This document shows positions 7,756 to 16,926 of a stretch of DNA of 64,000 nucleotides, in pieces (positions within the stretch are counted from its first letter, which is position 1; every line of letters starts with the position of its first letter). The stretch spans positions 1 through 64,000 of the forward strand of contig NZ_QFZK01000013.1 of assembly GCF_003415675.1 (NCBI RefSeq). Direction: 5' to 3'. This DNA comes from Rhodoferax lacus. Lineage in GTDB: Bacteria > Pseudomonadota > Gammaproteobacteria > Burkholderiales > Burkholderiaceae_C. Both the position numbers and the translations under genes were made by a program. Under the pieces are notes generated by a model, which saw only the letters and a program-made list of their open reading frames with translations, did no database searches and was not told the DNA's origin.

Positions 7756-8333
7756 ACAAGAGCCGCATTGAAGCCTTTAGCGATGGCGTCATCGCCATCA
7801 TCATCACCATCATGGTGCTGGAGTTCAAGGTGCCGCATGGCGAGCAATGGGAGGACTTGTGGCCGCTGTGGCCGGTGTTTGTGAGCTATGTGCTGAGCTT
7901 TGCCAACGTGGGCATTTATTGGTCCAACCACCACCACCTGCTGCATACCGTCAAGCAGGTGAATGGCCCCATCCTGCTGGCCAATCTGAACCTGCTGTTC
8001 TGGCTCTCGCTCATGCCCTTCACCACTGCCTGGGTGGGGGAAAACCATTTCGCCGCCACCCCCATGGCTCTGTACGCGGTGGACCTGAGCCTGTGTGCCA
8101 TCAGCTACACCGTCCTGCAGTTGCAGATCATCCGCAGCCATGGCCCTGAGTCGCTGATCTCGCAGGCCGTGGGCAGTGACACCAAGGGCAAGGTCTCTCT
8201 GGCGTCCTACGTGGCAGCAGTGCCGCTGGCCCTGCTGGGCTGGCCCCTGCTGTCGGGCCTGCTGATTTTTCTGGTGGCTTGCATCTGGTTGATACCGGAC
8301 CGCCGCATCGAAAGAAAGCTCACGCAGGACTAA
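7752..8333 (+). CDS. TMEM175-family (DUF1211) potassium channel-like membrane protein
   Basis: A 193-residue integral membrane protein. The hallmark RxxxFSDG motif (RIEAFSDGVIAIIITIM, residues 4-20) lies in the first of about six predicted transmembrane helices. A conserved NHHHLL stretch is also visible. Bacterial TMEM175 proteins are about 200 residues with one six-helix repeat and assemble as tetrameric K+-permeable channels lacking the TVGYG filter. The start codon overlaps the CDGSH gene by 4 bp, so the two products are probably made together. Physiological role unknown. Confidence 0.88.
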   Translation: MNKSRIEAFSDGVIAIIITIMVLEFKVPHGEQWEDLWPLWPVFVSYVLSFANVGIYWSNHHHLLHTVKQVNGPILLANLNLLFWLSLMPFTTAWVGENHFAATPMALYAVDLSLCAISYTVLQLQIIRSHGPESLISQAVGSDTKGKVSLASYVAAVPLALLGWPLLSGLLIFLVACIWLIPDRRIERKLTQD

Positions 8334-8354
8334 GGTGCTTCAGGGGACCAGCGC

Positions 8355-9296
8355 CTATTCCCTGCGGTCATCGCTGGGTGCTACGGCGTATTGGCGCCGG
8401 TAGGCGCGCGAGAACGCCGAGGCCGAGCCAAAGCCACACGCCAGCCCCACCTCGATTACGCCCATGCTGGTTTGCCGCAGCAAATGCCGGGCGCGCTCCA
8501 GGCGCAGGCGCAAATAAAGCTGCAGTGGGCTCACCGCCAGATGCTCCTGGAACAGGCGCTCGAGCTGGCGCCGGGTCACCCCCAGCGGCTCGGCCAGCGC
8601 GTCGCTGGACAGCGGGCTCTCCAGGTGCTGCTCCATGCGCCCAATCACCTGCACCACCTTGGCGTTGTGCACCTTGTAGCGCGCTGCAATCTGCAGGCGC
8701 TGGTGGTCGGCGCGCTCGCGCACCCAGCCGCTCACCAGTTGTTCGGACACCTGCAGCGCCAGCGCGTTGCCGTGGTCGCGGGTGATGACTTCGAGCATCA
8801 GGTCCACGCTGGCCATGGCGCCGGCCGAGGTCATCAGCGTGGGCGACAGGGTAAAGCGCGCCTCGCCCTGCACCGCAACCAGCGGGTAGCGCTCCTGGAA
8901 GGCGGGCACCGCCTCCCAGTGCAAAGTGATGCGCTCTCCCTTGAGCAGATGGGCCTCGGCCAGCACAAAGCAGCCGGTGTCGATGGCACCCAGTGTCATG
9001 CCCTGCTGCACGCGCTGCTGCAACTGGCGACCCAGCGCCGGGCTGTAGTCGGCCAGCGGGTTGAAGCTGGCAATGGCAAACACCACGCTGGCCGCACTGG
9101 CATCTGAAAGCCGGGCCTGCGGGTGCAGCGCAATGCCGTTGCTGGCAACCACTGGCAGGCCGTCCTGCGAGACCATGCGCCAGTCGTAGGCACCGGGCTT
9201 GAAGCGGTTGGCGATGCGCAGCGGCTCCACCAGGGCAGCAAAGCCGATGAAGGAAAACTCGGGCAGGAGCAGGAAATCAAAGACGTGGCACTTCAT
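8355..9296 (-). CDS. GlxA-type AraC-family transcriptional regulator
   Basis: A 313-residue regulator. Residues 1-180 form a DJ-1/PfpI-like (class I amidotransferase-fold) domain beginning MKCHVFDFLLLPEFSFIGFA, with AIDTGCFVLAEA at the nucleophile-elbow position. The last 100 residues are an AraC double helix-turn-helix (LAEPLGVTRRQLERLFQEHL ... VGLACGFGSASAFSRAYRR). I chose the ATG at 9296 because upstream residues are Arg/Pro-rich and unlike the family. It is divergently transcribed from alanine dehydrogenase across 159 bp, so ald is a plausible target. Members of this group often sense amino-acid or betaine-derived ligands. Confidence 0.9.
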   Translation of the reverse strand: MKCHVFDFLLLPEFSFIGFAALVEPLRIANRFKPGAYDWRMVSQDGLPVVASNGIALHPQARLSDASAASVVFAIASFNPLADYSPALGRQLQQRVQQGMTLGAIDTGCFVLAEAHLLKGERITLHWEAVPAFQERYPLVAVQGEARFTLSPTLMTSAGAMASVDLMLEVITRDHGNALALQVSEQLVSGWVRERADHQRLQIAARYKVHNAKVVQVIGRMEQHLESPLSSDALAEPLGVTRRQLERLFQEHLAVSPLQLYLRLRLERARHLLRQTSMGVIEVGLACGFGSASAFSRAYRRQYAVAPSDDRRE

Positions 9297-9455
9297 GCCC
9301 CAAGTAGGCCACGGCCGTGGCCGCCTTGTCGATGCAGGCCCACAGGCCTGTGTATTAGCGCCGCTACTGCGCAGCCAAACCGCCTCATCCCGATTGGCGT
9401 CTGGCCGCGCCGCGCGCGCACTGCGCTCCACCTAAAACCCCTTCAGGAGCACAGC
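9297..9455. promoter_or_regulatory. Divergent promoter region between GlxA-type regulator and ald
   Basis: A 159-bp gap that must carry the promoters for both genes. A TTCAGGAG ribosome-binding site for ald is visible at about 9442-9449. No clean palindromic operator was seen by eye. Confidence 0.4.
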
Positions 9456-10568
9456 ATGCGCATCGGCCTACCCCAGGAAATCAAGAACCACGAATACCGC
9501 GTCGGCCTGACCCCGGCCAGCGTGCGCGAGCTCACCCACGCGGGCCACAGCGTGCTGGTGCAAAGCGGCGCGGGTGCGGCCATTGGCCTGTCGGACGAAC
9601 AGTATCTGGCTGCAGGCGCTACCCTGGCTGCCGATGCCGCCGAGGTGTTTGCCAAGTCCGAGATGATCGTCAAGGTCAAGGAGCCGCAGCCCCAGGAATG
9701 CGCCATGCTGCGACCGGGCCAGATTCTCTACACCTATCTGCACCTGGCCCCCGACCCCGAACAGACCGAGGCGCTGATCCGCTCAGGCGCCATCTGCATT
9801 GCCTATGAAACCATTACCGGCCCCGGTGGCGGCCTGCCCCTGCTGGCACCCATGAGCGAGGTGGCCGGGCGCATGGCGGTGCAGGCGGGCGCCGCACACC
9901 TGGAAAAATCCAAGGGCGGCATGGGTGTGCTGCTGGGCGGTGTGCCCGGCGTGCCGGCCGGCCACTGCGTGATTCTGGGTGCCGGTGTGGTGGGAACCCA
10001 TGCCCTGCAAATGGCCGTGGGCCTGGGCGCCCGTGTGACCGTGCTGGACAAAAACATCGACCGCCTGCGCCAGCTCGACCTGGTGTTTGGCAACCGCATC
10101 CACACCGTGTATTCGAACGTGCAAAGCGTGGAAGAAGCCGTGCTGGATGCTGACCTCGTCATTGGCGGTGTGCTGATTCCGGGTGCTGCCGCACCCAAGC
10201 TGGTCACACGTACCCTGGTGGGCCGGATGAAGAAAGGCGCGGTGCTGGTGGACGTGGCTATCGACCAGGGCGGCTGCTTCGAGACCTCGCACGCCACCAC
10301 GCATGCCGAGCCCACTTTCATGGTGGACGGCGTGGTGCACTACTGCGTGGCCAATATGCCGGGCGCCGTGGCCCGCACCTCCACCTTTGCCTTGAACAAC
10401 GCCACCATAGCCCACGCGCTCACGCTGGCCAACAAGGGCTGGAAGCAGGCGCTCAAGGACAATGCGCACCTGAAGAATGGCCTGAATGTGGCCGAAGGCA
10501 AAGTCACCTATGAGGCCGTGGCGCAGGCCCTGGGCCGGGCCTACGTGGGCGCTGACACGCTGCTGTGA
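9456..10568 (+). CDS. ald: Alanine dehydrogenase
   Basis: A 370-residue enzyme (family norm about 370) that reversibly deaminates L-alanine to pyruvate with NAD+. The N-terminus [20 protein letters not shown] and the substrate-domain lysine in KVKEPQPQE are typical. The glycine-rich NAD-binding loop [20 protein letters not shown] lies near residue 170, and the closing [20 protein letters not shown] is family-diagnostic. An AGGAG site sits 7 bp before the ATG. The divergent GlxA-type regulator is the likely local controller; many other species use an Lrp-type regulator instead. Confidence 0.96.
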   Translation: MRIGLPQEIKNHEYRVGLTPASVRELTHAGHSVLVQSGAGAAIGLSDEQYLAAGATLAADAAEVFAKSEMIVKVKEPQPQECAMLRPGQILYTYLHLAPDPEQTEALIRSGAICIAYETITGPGGGLPLLAPMSEVAGRMAVQAGAAHLEKSKGGMGVLLGGVPGVPAGHCVILGAGVVGTHALQMAVGLGARVTVLDKNIDRLRQLDLVFGNRIHTVYSNVQSVEEAVLDADLVIGGVLIPGAAAPKLVTRTLVGRMKKGAVLVDVAIDQGGCFETSHATTHAEPTFMVDGVVHYCVANMPGAVARTSTFALNNATIAHALTLANKGWKQALKDNAHLKNGLNVAEGKVTYEAVAQALGRAYVGADTLL

Positions 10569-10578
10569 ACCGGCAGGC

Positions 10579-10911
10579 TTACTTGTCCGTGTGGACGGGC
10601 AGCTGCAGGCGCTTGCTGGCTTCTTCCAGGCCGCCGAAGTTTTCGACGTTGGAATAGCCCAGGCCCTTGAGGGTGTCAGAGGCCAGGGTCGCGCGCCGGC
10701 CCGATTTGCAATACACAATGAGGCGGTCGTCCTTGCTCACCCGGGCGTTGGCGATTTCCTCGCCTATCGACGTGTGCGGCATGTTGATAGCGCCTTGCAG
10801 GTGGCCGCTCTGGAACTCCTGCGCGGTTCGCACATCAATCAGCACATCACGGGCAAAGGCCGCACCGGCCAGCAGCATGGACAGGCCGGCCAGGATGAGT
10901 TTTCTTTTCAA
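10579..10911 (-). CDS. Exported rhodanese-like domain protein
   Basis: About 110 residues when started at the TTG at 10911, which gives a clean signal peptide (MKRKLILAGLSMLLAGAAFA). One rhodanese domain follows, with DVRTAQEFQSGHLQGAINMP and the active-site loop VYCKSGRRA (Cys nucleophile). A longer frame from ATG 10983 would add a basic 24-residue leader and would place the hairpin at 10921-10948 inside the gene, so I prefer the shorter form. Rhodaneses transfer sulfane sulfur; a periplasmic single-domain protein of this type could also be a sulfur carrier. It is convergent with ald. Confidence 0.82.
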   Translation of the reverse strand: MKRKLILAGLSMLLAGAAFARDVLIDVRTAQEFQSGHLQGAINMPHTSIGEEIANARVSKDDRLIVYCKSGRRATLASDTLKGLGYSNVENFGGLEEASKRLQLPVHTDK

Positions 10912-10920
10912 ATACAAAAT

Positions 10921-10948
10921 AGGGCTCCGCAGATTTCCGGTGAGCCCT
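10921..10948. promoter_or_regulatory. Hairpin upstream of rhodanese gene
   Basis: Arms AGGGCTC (10921-10927) and GAGCCCT (10942-10948) are perfect, with a 14-nt loop. On the plus strand the structure is followed by TTTTG and could terminate leftward-flanking transcription. On the minus strand it would sit in the 5' leader of the rhodanese gene. Role undetermined. Confidence 0.4.
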
Positions 10949-11007
10949 TTTGTACCACGTCGGCACCTGTGCCGCGATGACACAAGTCCGGCAAGGTGTA
11001 AAGAAGT

Positions 11008-11652
11008 TCAGGCGGCCTGGACCTTCACCGCTGCGTTGGCGGCTTCGGTCACGGTCTGGATGTCGGTGTGTGCCGAAGCCAGGGCCTGCGCCTTGCCCGC
11101 TTCACCCATGCTCAGGCCTTCGGCGCGCACGATGCGCACATCGCTGATACCAAAGAAGCCGAACACGGTTTGCAAATAGCTTTCCTGGTGTTCCATGGCG
11201 CGGCCCCCTTCGCTGGTGGAGTACATGCCGCCACGGGTGGAGGCCACGATCACCGTTTTGCCGCCAGCCAGGCCCACCGGGCCCTTGTCGGTGTACTTGA
11301 AGGTGCGGCCCACTTGCGCCACGCGGTCAATCCAGGCCTTGAGCTGGCTGGGGATGGAGAAGTTGTAGAGCGGCGCGCCCACCACGATCACATCGGCTGC
11401 CAGGAACTGCTGCACCAGCGCTTCGGAGATGGCGTTCTCGGACTTCTGTACCGCGCTCAGGTCGCTGCCTGCGGGCAGGCGAAAGCCCAGGGAGTCGGCC
11501 GACAGGTGGCTGGGCGCCTGTTGTGCCAGGTCCAGGTAGTCCACCGTGGTGCCGGGATGGTTGGCAACCCACTGGGCTACGGTCTTGGCAGTCAGGGCGC
11601 GCGATACCGAGCTGTCAGCCAGTACGCTGGAGTCAATGTGCAGGAGTTTCAT
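11008..11652 (-). CDS. azoR: FMN-dependent NADH-azoreductase
   Basis: A 214-residue flavodoxin-like quinone oxidoreductase of the AzoR type. It has the N-terminal phosphate-binding [20 protein letters not shown], the FMN-contact [20 protein letters not shown], and ASTRGGMYS followed by the conserved [11 protein letters not shown]. These homodimers reduce quinones and azo compounds by two-electron transfer from NADH and protect against thiol and quinone stress. The ATG at 11652 matches the family start. The gene is divergent from the patatin gene across 166 bp, with no adjacent LysR regulator, which is otherwise common. Confidence 0.92.
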   Translation of the reverse strand: MKLLHIDSSVLADSSVSRALTAKTVAQWVANHPGTTVDYLDLAQQAPSHLSADSLGFRLPAGSDLSAVQKSENAISEALVQQFLAADVIVVGAPLYNFSIPSQLKAWIDRVAQVGRTFKYTDKGPVGLAGGKTVIVASTRGGMYSTSEGGRAMEHQESYLQTVFGFFGISDVRIVRAEGLSMGEAGKAQALASAHTDIQTVTEAANAAVKVQAA

Positions 11653-11818
11653 GGTGGTGTTCCTCAAAAAGGGGGCAGGTTTGGGTGGCGCCTTGTGGTG
11701 CGCCTTACAGGTGCCCCAACTTTAAAATTTCTTATCCAATAGGGAAATGGTCCAAGGCACACTGATGCATTGCGCATGCAGCAATAATCAAAGCCTTGAA
11801 TCTCCATAAAGTGTTGCC
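11653..11818. promoter_or_regulatory. Divergent azoR / patatin promoter region
   Basis: A 166-bp gap, notably AT-rich around 11722-11745 (TTTAAAATTTCTTATCCAAT) compared with flanking genes, consistent with promoter elements. No defined operator recognised. Confidence 0.35.
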
Positions 11819-12955
11819 ATGAGCCGTTTGAACCCTACCCCCACCGCAGGGCCAAGCCACGGTCCGGTGAATCTGGCCCTGCAAGGCGGCGGCTCCCATG
11901 GTGCCTTCACCTGGGGTGTTCTGGACGCCTTGCTGGAAGACGGACGGCTGGGCTTTGAGGGCATCAGCGGCACCAGCGCCGGTGCCATGAACGCGGTGGC
12001 CATGGCCCATGGCCTGGCCCATGCCGAGGGCCAGTCCAGCCTGGCCATGCGCGAATCGGCACGCGCCTCGCTCAAGGCCCTGTGGGACGGCGTGGTGTCC
12101 ATGGGCGCCTTGCAAACCAGCCTGTCGCATGCCCAGCGCGTGCCCTTTGACCTGCTGTTTGGCGGCCTGGCTTCCATGGCCGGGCAGCAGTCGCCCGGGC
12201 AGATGGTGAGCGACGCGCTGACCGGCTTTTGGGCCAACTCGTTCTCGCCCTACCAGACCAATCCGCTGGACATCAACCCGCTGCAGGATTTTCTGGAGCG
12301 CCTGGTTGACTTTGACCGGCTGGCCGCCTTCCGTGGCGTGAAGGTGTTTGTGCTGGCCACCAAGGTCAGCACCGGCAAGGCGGAAATTTTTTCCGGCAAA
12401 CGCCTCACGGCCAAGGCGGTGATGGCCTCGGCCTGCCTGCCCACGGTGTTCCGTGCGGTGGAAATCGAAGGCGAGCAATACTGGGACGGCGGCTATTCGG
12501 GCAACCCGGCCATTCATCCGCTGGTCTATGAATGCAAGAGCCGCGACGTGGTGCTGGTGCAGATCAACCCACTGCGGCGCAACACCGTGCCCACCACGGC
12601 GCCCGACATCCTGGACCGTCTCAACGAGATCACCTTCAACTCGGCCCTGATCGCCGAGATGCGCGCCATCGACTTCGTCAAACGCCTCTTGGCCGAGGGC
12701 AAGCTCGACCCCGCGCACTACAAGAACGTGCTGATGCACCGCATTGACGGTGGCCGCGAACTCGACGCCTACCCCGCCTCCAGCAAAGCCCAGACCGATG
12801 CCGGGCTGATCTACAAGCTGCGCGACCTGGGCCGCCAGTGCGCCAGCCACTGGCTGGGCAAGACCTTGCCGGAAGTGGGCGTGGTCTCCAGCATCAACAT
12901 CGCGCATGACTACCTCGACGACATGCGCGTGCCGGTGGACCATCAAGCCAGCTGA
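11819..12955 (+). CDS. Patatin-like phospholipase
   Basis: A 378-residue patatin-domain lipid acyl hydrolase. The oxyanion-hole loop QGGGSHGAF is at residues 22-30, the nucleophile elbow GTSAG has Ser53, and the catalytic Asp is in WDGGYSGNP near residue 223. The Ser-Asp dyad is therefore intact. No signal peptide is seen, so it is probably cytosolic or peripheral on membranes. This RssA-like class is often called NTE-family. Its 3' end overlaps the convergent sensor kinase gene by 13 bp. Confidence 0.92.
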   Translation: MSRLNPTPTAGPSHGPVNLALQGGGSHGAFTWGVLDALLEDGRLGFEGISGTSAGAMNAVAMAHGLAHAEGQSSLAMRESARASLKALWDGVVSMGALQTSLSHAQRVPFDLLFGGLASMAGQQSPGQMVSDALTGFWANSFSPYQTNPLDINPLQDFLERLVDFDRLAAFRGVKVFVLATKVSTGKAEIFSGKRLTAKAVMASACLPTVFRAVEIEGEQYWDGGYSGNPAIHPLVYECKSRDVVLVQINPLRRNTVPTTAPDILDRLNEITFNSALIAEMRAIDFVKRLLAEGKLDPAHYKNVLMHRIDGGRELDAYPASSKAQTDAGLIYKLRDLGRQCASHWLGKTLPEVGVVSSINIAHDYLDDMRVPVDHQAS

Positions 12956-14823
12956 ATCTCCACCACCGTTCTGCCTGGCTGGCTGCTGATATGCAGCTGC
13001 GCACCAATCGCCATTGCCCGTTCGCGCATGGCCGACAGGCCTTTGCGCTGCAGCTGGGCCGCATCAAAGCCGCTTCCGTCATCCACCACCCGCACGCAGA
13101 CGCGCTGGTCGTCAGTGCCCACATGCGCCTCCATGCGCACCTGGCTGGCGCGGGCATGCTGCACCACGTTGGACAGCGATTCAAACAGCATGAACTGCAG
13201 CTGCCGCATGGCAGCGGCGTCCAGCCCCCCCACCACCGGCAACAGGTCCACATCCCACACCAGCGCAATGCCCGAGGCCACCAGGCGCGGCTCCAGCCGG
13301 TAGCGCAAGTTGGCCAGCAGGGCCGTGATGTCGCCGGGCGGCAGGTGAATGGCATCGATGGTCAGCTTGAGCTGGTCGAGTGCATCGCCCAGCGTGTGCA
13401 GCACCTCGGAATGATCGGCCTCGGAGCGGCTTTGCACATCGGTCTGCAGCTGGCGAATCGCCAGGCTGATGTGCGAGCCCACTCCATCATGCATGTCACG
13501 CAGGATGCGTGAGCGCTCCGACATGCGTTCCTGCTCGCGCGCCTGCCGCTCCAGCAGGTTGTAGCTTGCGCGCAAGTCGGCTTCCCGTTCGGTGATGCGC
13601 TGCGAGAGGGTGGTCAGCATTCCGTTGGCCGCGTGGTTGGCCGTGCGGAAACGCGCAATCACAATGGCCGCCAGCGAAAGGCCGAACAGCAAAGACGAAA
13701 AGCGCAGCAGCGAGTTGTCGGGAAAGGTGGGGAAGATGCGGAAGTTGCACAAGTCCACGATGCCCACCAGCAGGTTGAGCAACAGCGCCAGCGCCACCAA
13801 CCGGTGCGAGCGGCGGCGGGTGTGCAAGGCACTCCAGACAAAAACAGCACCAAAGCCCAGAAAGGTGATCGCCAGTGCGCCATGCCAGGCGGCCAGCGCC
13901 AGCGGCAATTCCCAGGCCGCAGCGGCCAGGGGCAGCACCGTGCTCAGGGCCATCAGCAACAGCAGCCAGCGCCTGAACCATCCGACAAAGGCGCGGTCGT
14001 GCCACTCTGCCACCTCAATGCAGAACAGCTGCATATTGCAGGCCCAGGCCGCAGCCGCGGCTGCTGGCACCGCACTCCACCAGGGCCAGGGCAAGGGTGG
14101 CGTCTCTATCAAGGCGTCACCCACCGCCAGTGTCCAGCACAACTCGGCCAGGGCGGCAAACAGGTACAGCGCATCGCGGCGCGGGCCGTCGCCGTGAAAG
14201 CGGTCAATCTGCGTGGCCCACAGCACCAGCGCCAGCAAACCCACCACGCCACTCAAGGCCGCCACCAGAAAGGAGCCATTGCCGCGCCACATGTAGCTGC
14301 GCTTGTAAGCGCCATAGGCCTGTTCCTGCGGCCCCACCTTCACCTCGGAGAGGCCACCACGGCGTGCAGCATCTGCGCGGATATGCACCTGCAGCAGATT
14401 GCTCTGGCGCAGCAATTGCGGCGGAATCACCACAAAGCGCGGCACCTTGGCATAGTCGGCACCGCCTTCTTGCAACAGGTCCCCCTGGCTTTGCAACAGC
14501 GTGCCGTTGAGCCAGACGTCATAGGCGTTGCCCACGCTGGGAATAAAGGCGCCCCAGATGTCCGTGGGTGTCTGGGCCAGTTCAAACGGCAGGTCAAAGC
14601 GGGCGTTGCCGTGCTGCGCGCGGTTTTGTATGTCCCAGTTATAGGGCAGCTGCAGATCACTCTCCTGCACCTGGTCACCAAGCTGCACCACGGCGTGGGC
14701 CTGGCGCAAGGTCAGCAACTCGGCCCGCGCCCATGTTGCAGGCAGTGCCCAGGCCAGCAGCAACAGCAGCAGCCAGCCAGCGCTGCGCGTGCCGCACATC
14801 CGCACGCAGCCGGGCAGCATCAC
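12943..14823 (-). CDS. NarX-type sensor histidine kinase with 7TM/periplasmic input
   Basis: A 626-residue membrane kinase. A signal-like hydrophobic N-terminus (WLLLLLLAWALPATWARA) precedes a periplasmic jelly-roll-like domain of about 150 residues. Around seven transmembrane helices follow (about 180-395), an arrangement resembling 7TMR-DISM receptors. A coiled coil and a HisKA_3 dimerisation domain (ILRDMHDGVGSHISLAIRQL, phospho-acceptor His) lead to a HATPase_c domain (DDGSGFDAAQLQRKGLSAMR). Its start codon overlaps the stop of the response-regulator gene by 4 bp, so the two form a co-translated two-component system. The stimulus is unknown. Confidence 0.9.
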   Translation of the reverse strand: MMLPGCVRMCGTRSAGWLLLLLLAWALPATWARAELLTLRQAHAVVQLGDQVQESDLQLPYNWDIQNRAQHGNARFDLPFELAQTPTDIWGAFIPSVGNAYDVWLNGTLLQSQGDLLQEGGADYAKVPRFVVIPPQLLRQSNLLQVHIRADAARRGGLSEVKVGPQEQAYGAYKRSYMWRGNGSFLVAALSGVVGLLALVLWATQIDRFHGDGPRRDALYLFAALAELCWTLAVGDALIETPPLPWPWWSAVPAAAAAAWACNMQLFCIEVAEWHDRAFVGWFRRWLLLLMALSTVLPLAAAAWELPLALAAWHGALAITFLGFGAVFVWSALHTRRRSHRLVALALLLNLLVGIVDLCNFRIFPTFPDNSLLRFSSLLFGLSLAAIVIARFRTANHAANGMLTTLSQRITEREADLRASYNLLERQAREQERMSERSRILRDMHDGVGSHISLAIRQLQTDVQSRSEADHSEVLHTLGDALDQLKLTIDAIHLPPGDITALLANLRYRLEPRLVASGIALVWDVDLLPVVGGLDAAAMRQLQFMLFESLSNVVQHARASQVRMEAHVGTDDQRVCVRVVDDGSGFDAAQLQRKGLSAMRERAMAIGAQLHISSQPGRTVVEIQLA

Positions 14824-15533
14824 TCGGCGGGGTGCAAGGGCAACTGCGGCAACAGCCCCATGCGGGTGGCCTCAAAGACCGCCTCGTTCTTGGAATGCAC
14901 CGAGAGCTTGAGGTACATGCTCTTGATATGCGACTGCACGGTGTGCACGCTGACGCTTTGCAGCCGGGCGATCTCGGCATACGAGAAGCCGCGCGCAATC
15001 AGCTCCAGCACCCGCTGCTCGCGCGAAGACAGCGCGCCCTTGTCGTCCCCGGTGCTGCTGCGTGCAACCTTGACATACGGTGCCCGTTCGGCGGCAGACT
15101 GGCTGCGCAAATCAAAGTATTTGGAGAGTACGCGCCGGGCAATCATGGGCGAGATGGGTGAGGCCCCGGCCTTCATCTCCAGAATCGTGTGCGCGATGTC
15201 GTCAGGTGCTGCGTCCTTGTGGATATAGCCCAGGGCCCCGGCTTCGATGCTGGCCAGCACATTGTCCTCGTCGCCAAACATGGAGATCACCAGCGACTCG
15301 CACTCTGCATGGCGCAGCCTGGCATGGCGTATCACATCCAGTCCGCTGCCATCGGGCAGGCCCAGATCGGCCAGCAGCACGTCCACGCGGTGTGCCGGGT
15401 CATCCAGCCAGGCGCAGGCATCGGCCACCGTGCCCACATCAGTTGCCAGCTGCAGCTGCGCACAGGCGCGCACACTGGCGGCAAAAAATGCGCGCATCTG
15501 CGGGTCATCCTCGACGATCAGTACTTGCCACAC
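14820..15533 (-). CDS. NarL/LuxR-family response regulator
   Basis: A 237-residue protein. An N-terminal receiver (VLIVEDDPQMR, phospho-acceptor Asp in VLLADLGLPDGSGLD, KDAA loop lysine) is joined to a C-terminal LuxR-type helix-turn-helix (LSSREQRVLELIARGFSYAE ... VHTVQSHIKSMYLKL). The linker is longer than average (about 50 residues). It overlaps the kinase gene immediately downstream and is almost certainly the cognate regulator. Targets are unknown. Confidence 0.94.
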   Translation of the reverse strand: MWQVLIVEDDPQMRAFFAASVRACAQLQLATDVGTVADACAWLDDPAHRVDVLLADLGLPDGSGLDVIRHARLRHAECESLVISMFGDEDNVLASIEAGALGYIHKDAAPDDIAHTILEMKAGASPISPMIARRVLSKYFDLRSQSAAERAPYVKVARSSTGDDKGALSSREQRVLELIARGFSYAEIARLQSVSVHTVQSHIKSMYLKLSVHSKNEAVFEATRMGLLPQLPLHPAE

Positions 15534-15701
15534 GCTTGGGTTCCTCCTTGCCCCCGACTATGACCTATTGCGGGGTGAACCGGTAGCGGCACGGGGCTGG
15601 AAGTCGATGGTTTGCCTCCCATGAATATGGGATTCAATGCCAATTTCCCGCTGCATTTGAGGGTGTGCGGCATTTGGCACCGCCTCGCCGACAATGCAGC
15701 C

Positions 15702-16739
15702 ATGAAAAGGAATCTAGGTAAAGCGCCCCTGCAACTGCTGGTGGGCGGCGCCATTGCCGCACACCTGGCCCTGATGGCCCTGCAGAACCTGGACCTGGCA
15801 CCGCCCTGGCTGGCCGAGCTGTCGCGCTTCCTGCCCTTCTATTGGCTGCTGCTGCCGCTGGGTGTCTCGGTGCTGCTGGCCTTGTTCTTGCGCCCGCTCT
15901 GGGTGCTGGCCGCTGCGGCCAACTTGGCGCTGTTCGTGTTGGTCACCATGGATTTCCATTGGCAGCTGTGGCCGGACCACGACATGGCGGGCACGCACGT
16001 GCGGGTGCTGAGCTACAACATTAAGGCCCTGAATGCGCGGCACAGGGCCGGTGGCATTTCTGAGATTGAATTGGAGGTGCAGGAATATGCACCCGACATC
16101 GTGGCCCTGCAGGACGCCCAGAAGTGGCTGACTGAGAACGACGACACCGTGCCCAATGTGGCACGCCCGGTGTTTGGGCTGCCGCATGTCATCGCCTTTG
16201 ACCAGTACGTGCTGGCCAGCCGCTATCCGCTTGGGGACTGCAAGACCGGCAGCCTGGGGCCGGGTGACAGGCTGGGCCACTACCTGCAATGCACGGCGCA
16301 CATCGGGACCCAGGATGTGCAGCTGGTCACAGCGCACTTTGTCTCGCCGCGCAGCTCCCTGCTGGCCACCGAGCGGGAGTTTGCCGACGGGCTGCAGGAC
16401 TGGCAGGCCAACCTGGCCCGGCGCATGACCCAAGCGCAGACCCTGCTGTCCGTGGTGTCGCGCCTGCCCAGGCCGCTGTTGGTGATGGGGGACTTCAACG
16501 CACCGGAACAGTCACCCGTGGTGCAGACCCTCAAGCGTGCTGGCCTGGCAGACGCCTTTGCCGAAGGCGGTACCGGCTGGGGCTACACGCATGGCCACGC
16601 ACTGAGCCAGCATATAGACCTCTACCGCATCGACCACATTCTGCGCAGCGCCGGTGTGGCCGTGCAAAGCGCCGCCGTGGGCCGCAGTGATGCATCCGAA
16701 CACAACCCCGTGATTGCCGACCTGCTGATCCTGCCCTGA
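15702..16739 (+). CDS. Membrane-anchored endonuclease/exonuclease/phosphatase family protein
   Basis: A 345-residue protein with two to three N-terminal transmembrane helices (about 10-90), then an EEP-family catalytic domain. The domain shows LSYNIKALN, EVQEYAPDIVALQD, VTAHFVSP, VMGDFNAPEQSP and the closing IDHILRS ... SDASEHNPVIADL. These supply the Asn, Glu, Asp-x-Asn and His residues of the DNase I-like fold. The class includes sphingomyelinases, phosphatases and DNases, so substrate is open. I chose the ATG at 15702, where the hydrophobic N-terminus begins, over a start at 15612. Confidence 0.85.
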   Translation: MKRNLGKAPLQLLVGGAIAAHLALMALQNLDLAPPWLAELSRFLPFYWLLLPLGVSVLLALFLRPLWVLAAAANLALFVLVTMDFHWQLWPDHDMAGTHVRVLSYNIKALNARHRAGGISEIELEVQEYAPDIVALQDAQKWLTENDDTVPNVARPVFGLPHVIAFDQYVLASRYPLGDCKTGSLGPGDRLGHYLQCTAHIGTQDVQLVTAHFVSPRSSLLATEREFADGLQDWQANLARRMTQAQTLLSVVSRLPRPLLVMGDFNAPEQSPVVQTLKRAGLADAFAEGGTGWGYTHGHALSQHIDLYRIDHILRSAGVAVQSAAVGRSDASEHNPVIADLLILP

Positions 16740-16753
16740 CCCATCGGGCAACC

Positions 16754-16926
16754 GTGGGGGCTACGTCCCGCCGCCGGGCCGCCCCAAGGCGGGACAGCCC
16801 CCTTTGGGGGCAGCGACCCACACGCAGTGGGGAGCGTGGGGGCCATGTCCCGCCGCCGGGCCGCCCCAAGGCGGGACAGCCCCCTTGGGGGGCAGCGACC
16901 CACACGCAGTGGGGGAGCGTGGGGGC
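16754..16926. repeat. Tandem GC-rich intergenic repeat, two full units (82-83 bp)
   Basis: Units begin with GTGGGGGC at 16754 and 16836, and a third partial unit begins at 16919. Each contains TCCCGCCGCCGGGCCGCCCC, then GGCGGGACAGCCCCC and a GGGGGCAGCGACCCACACGC arm. The units are nearly identical and highly self-complementary, so the RNA would fold strongly. I recognise this as a dispersed repeat common between genes in Comamonadaceae; it may act as a terminator or REP-like element between the two converging genes. Confidence 0.8.
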
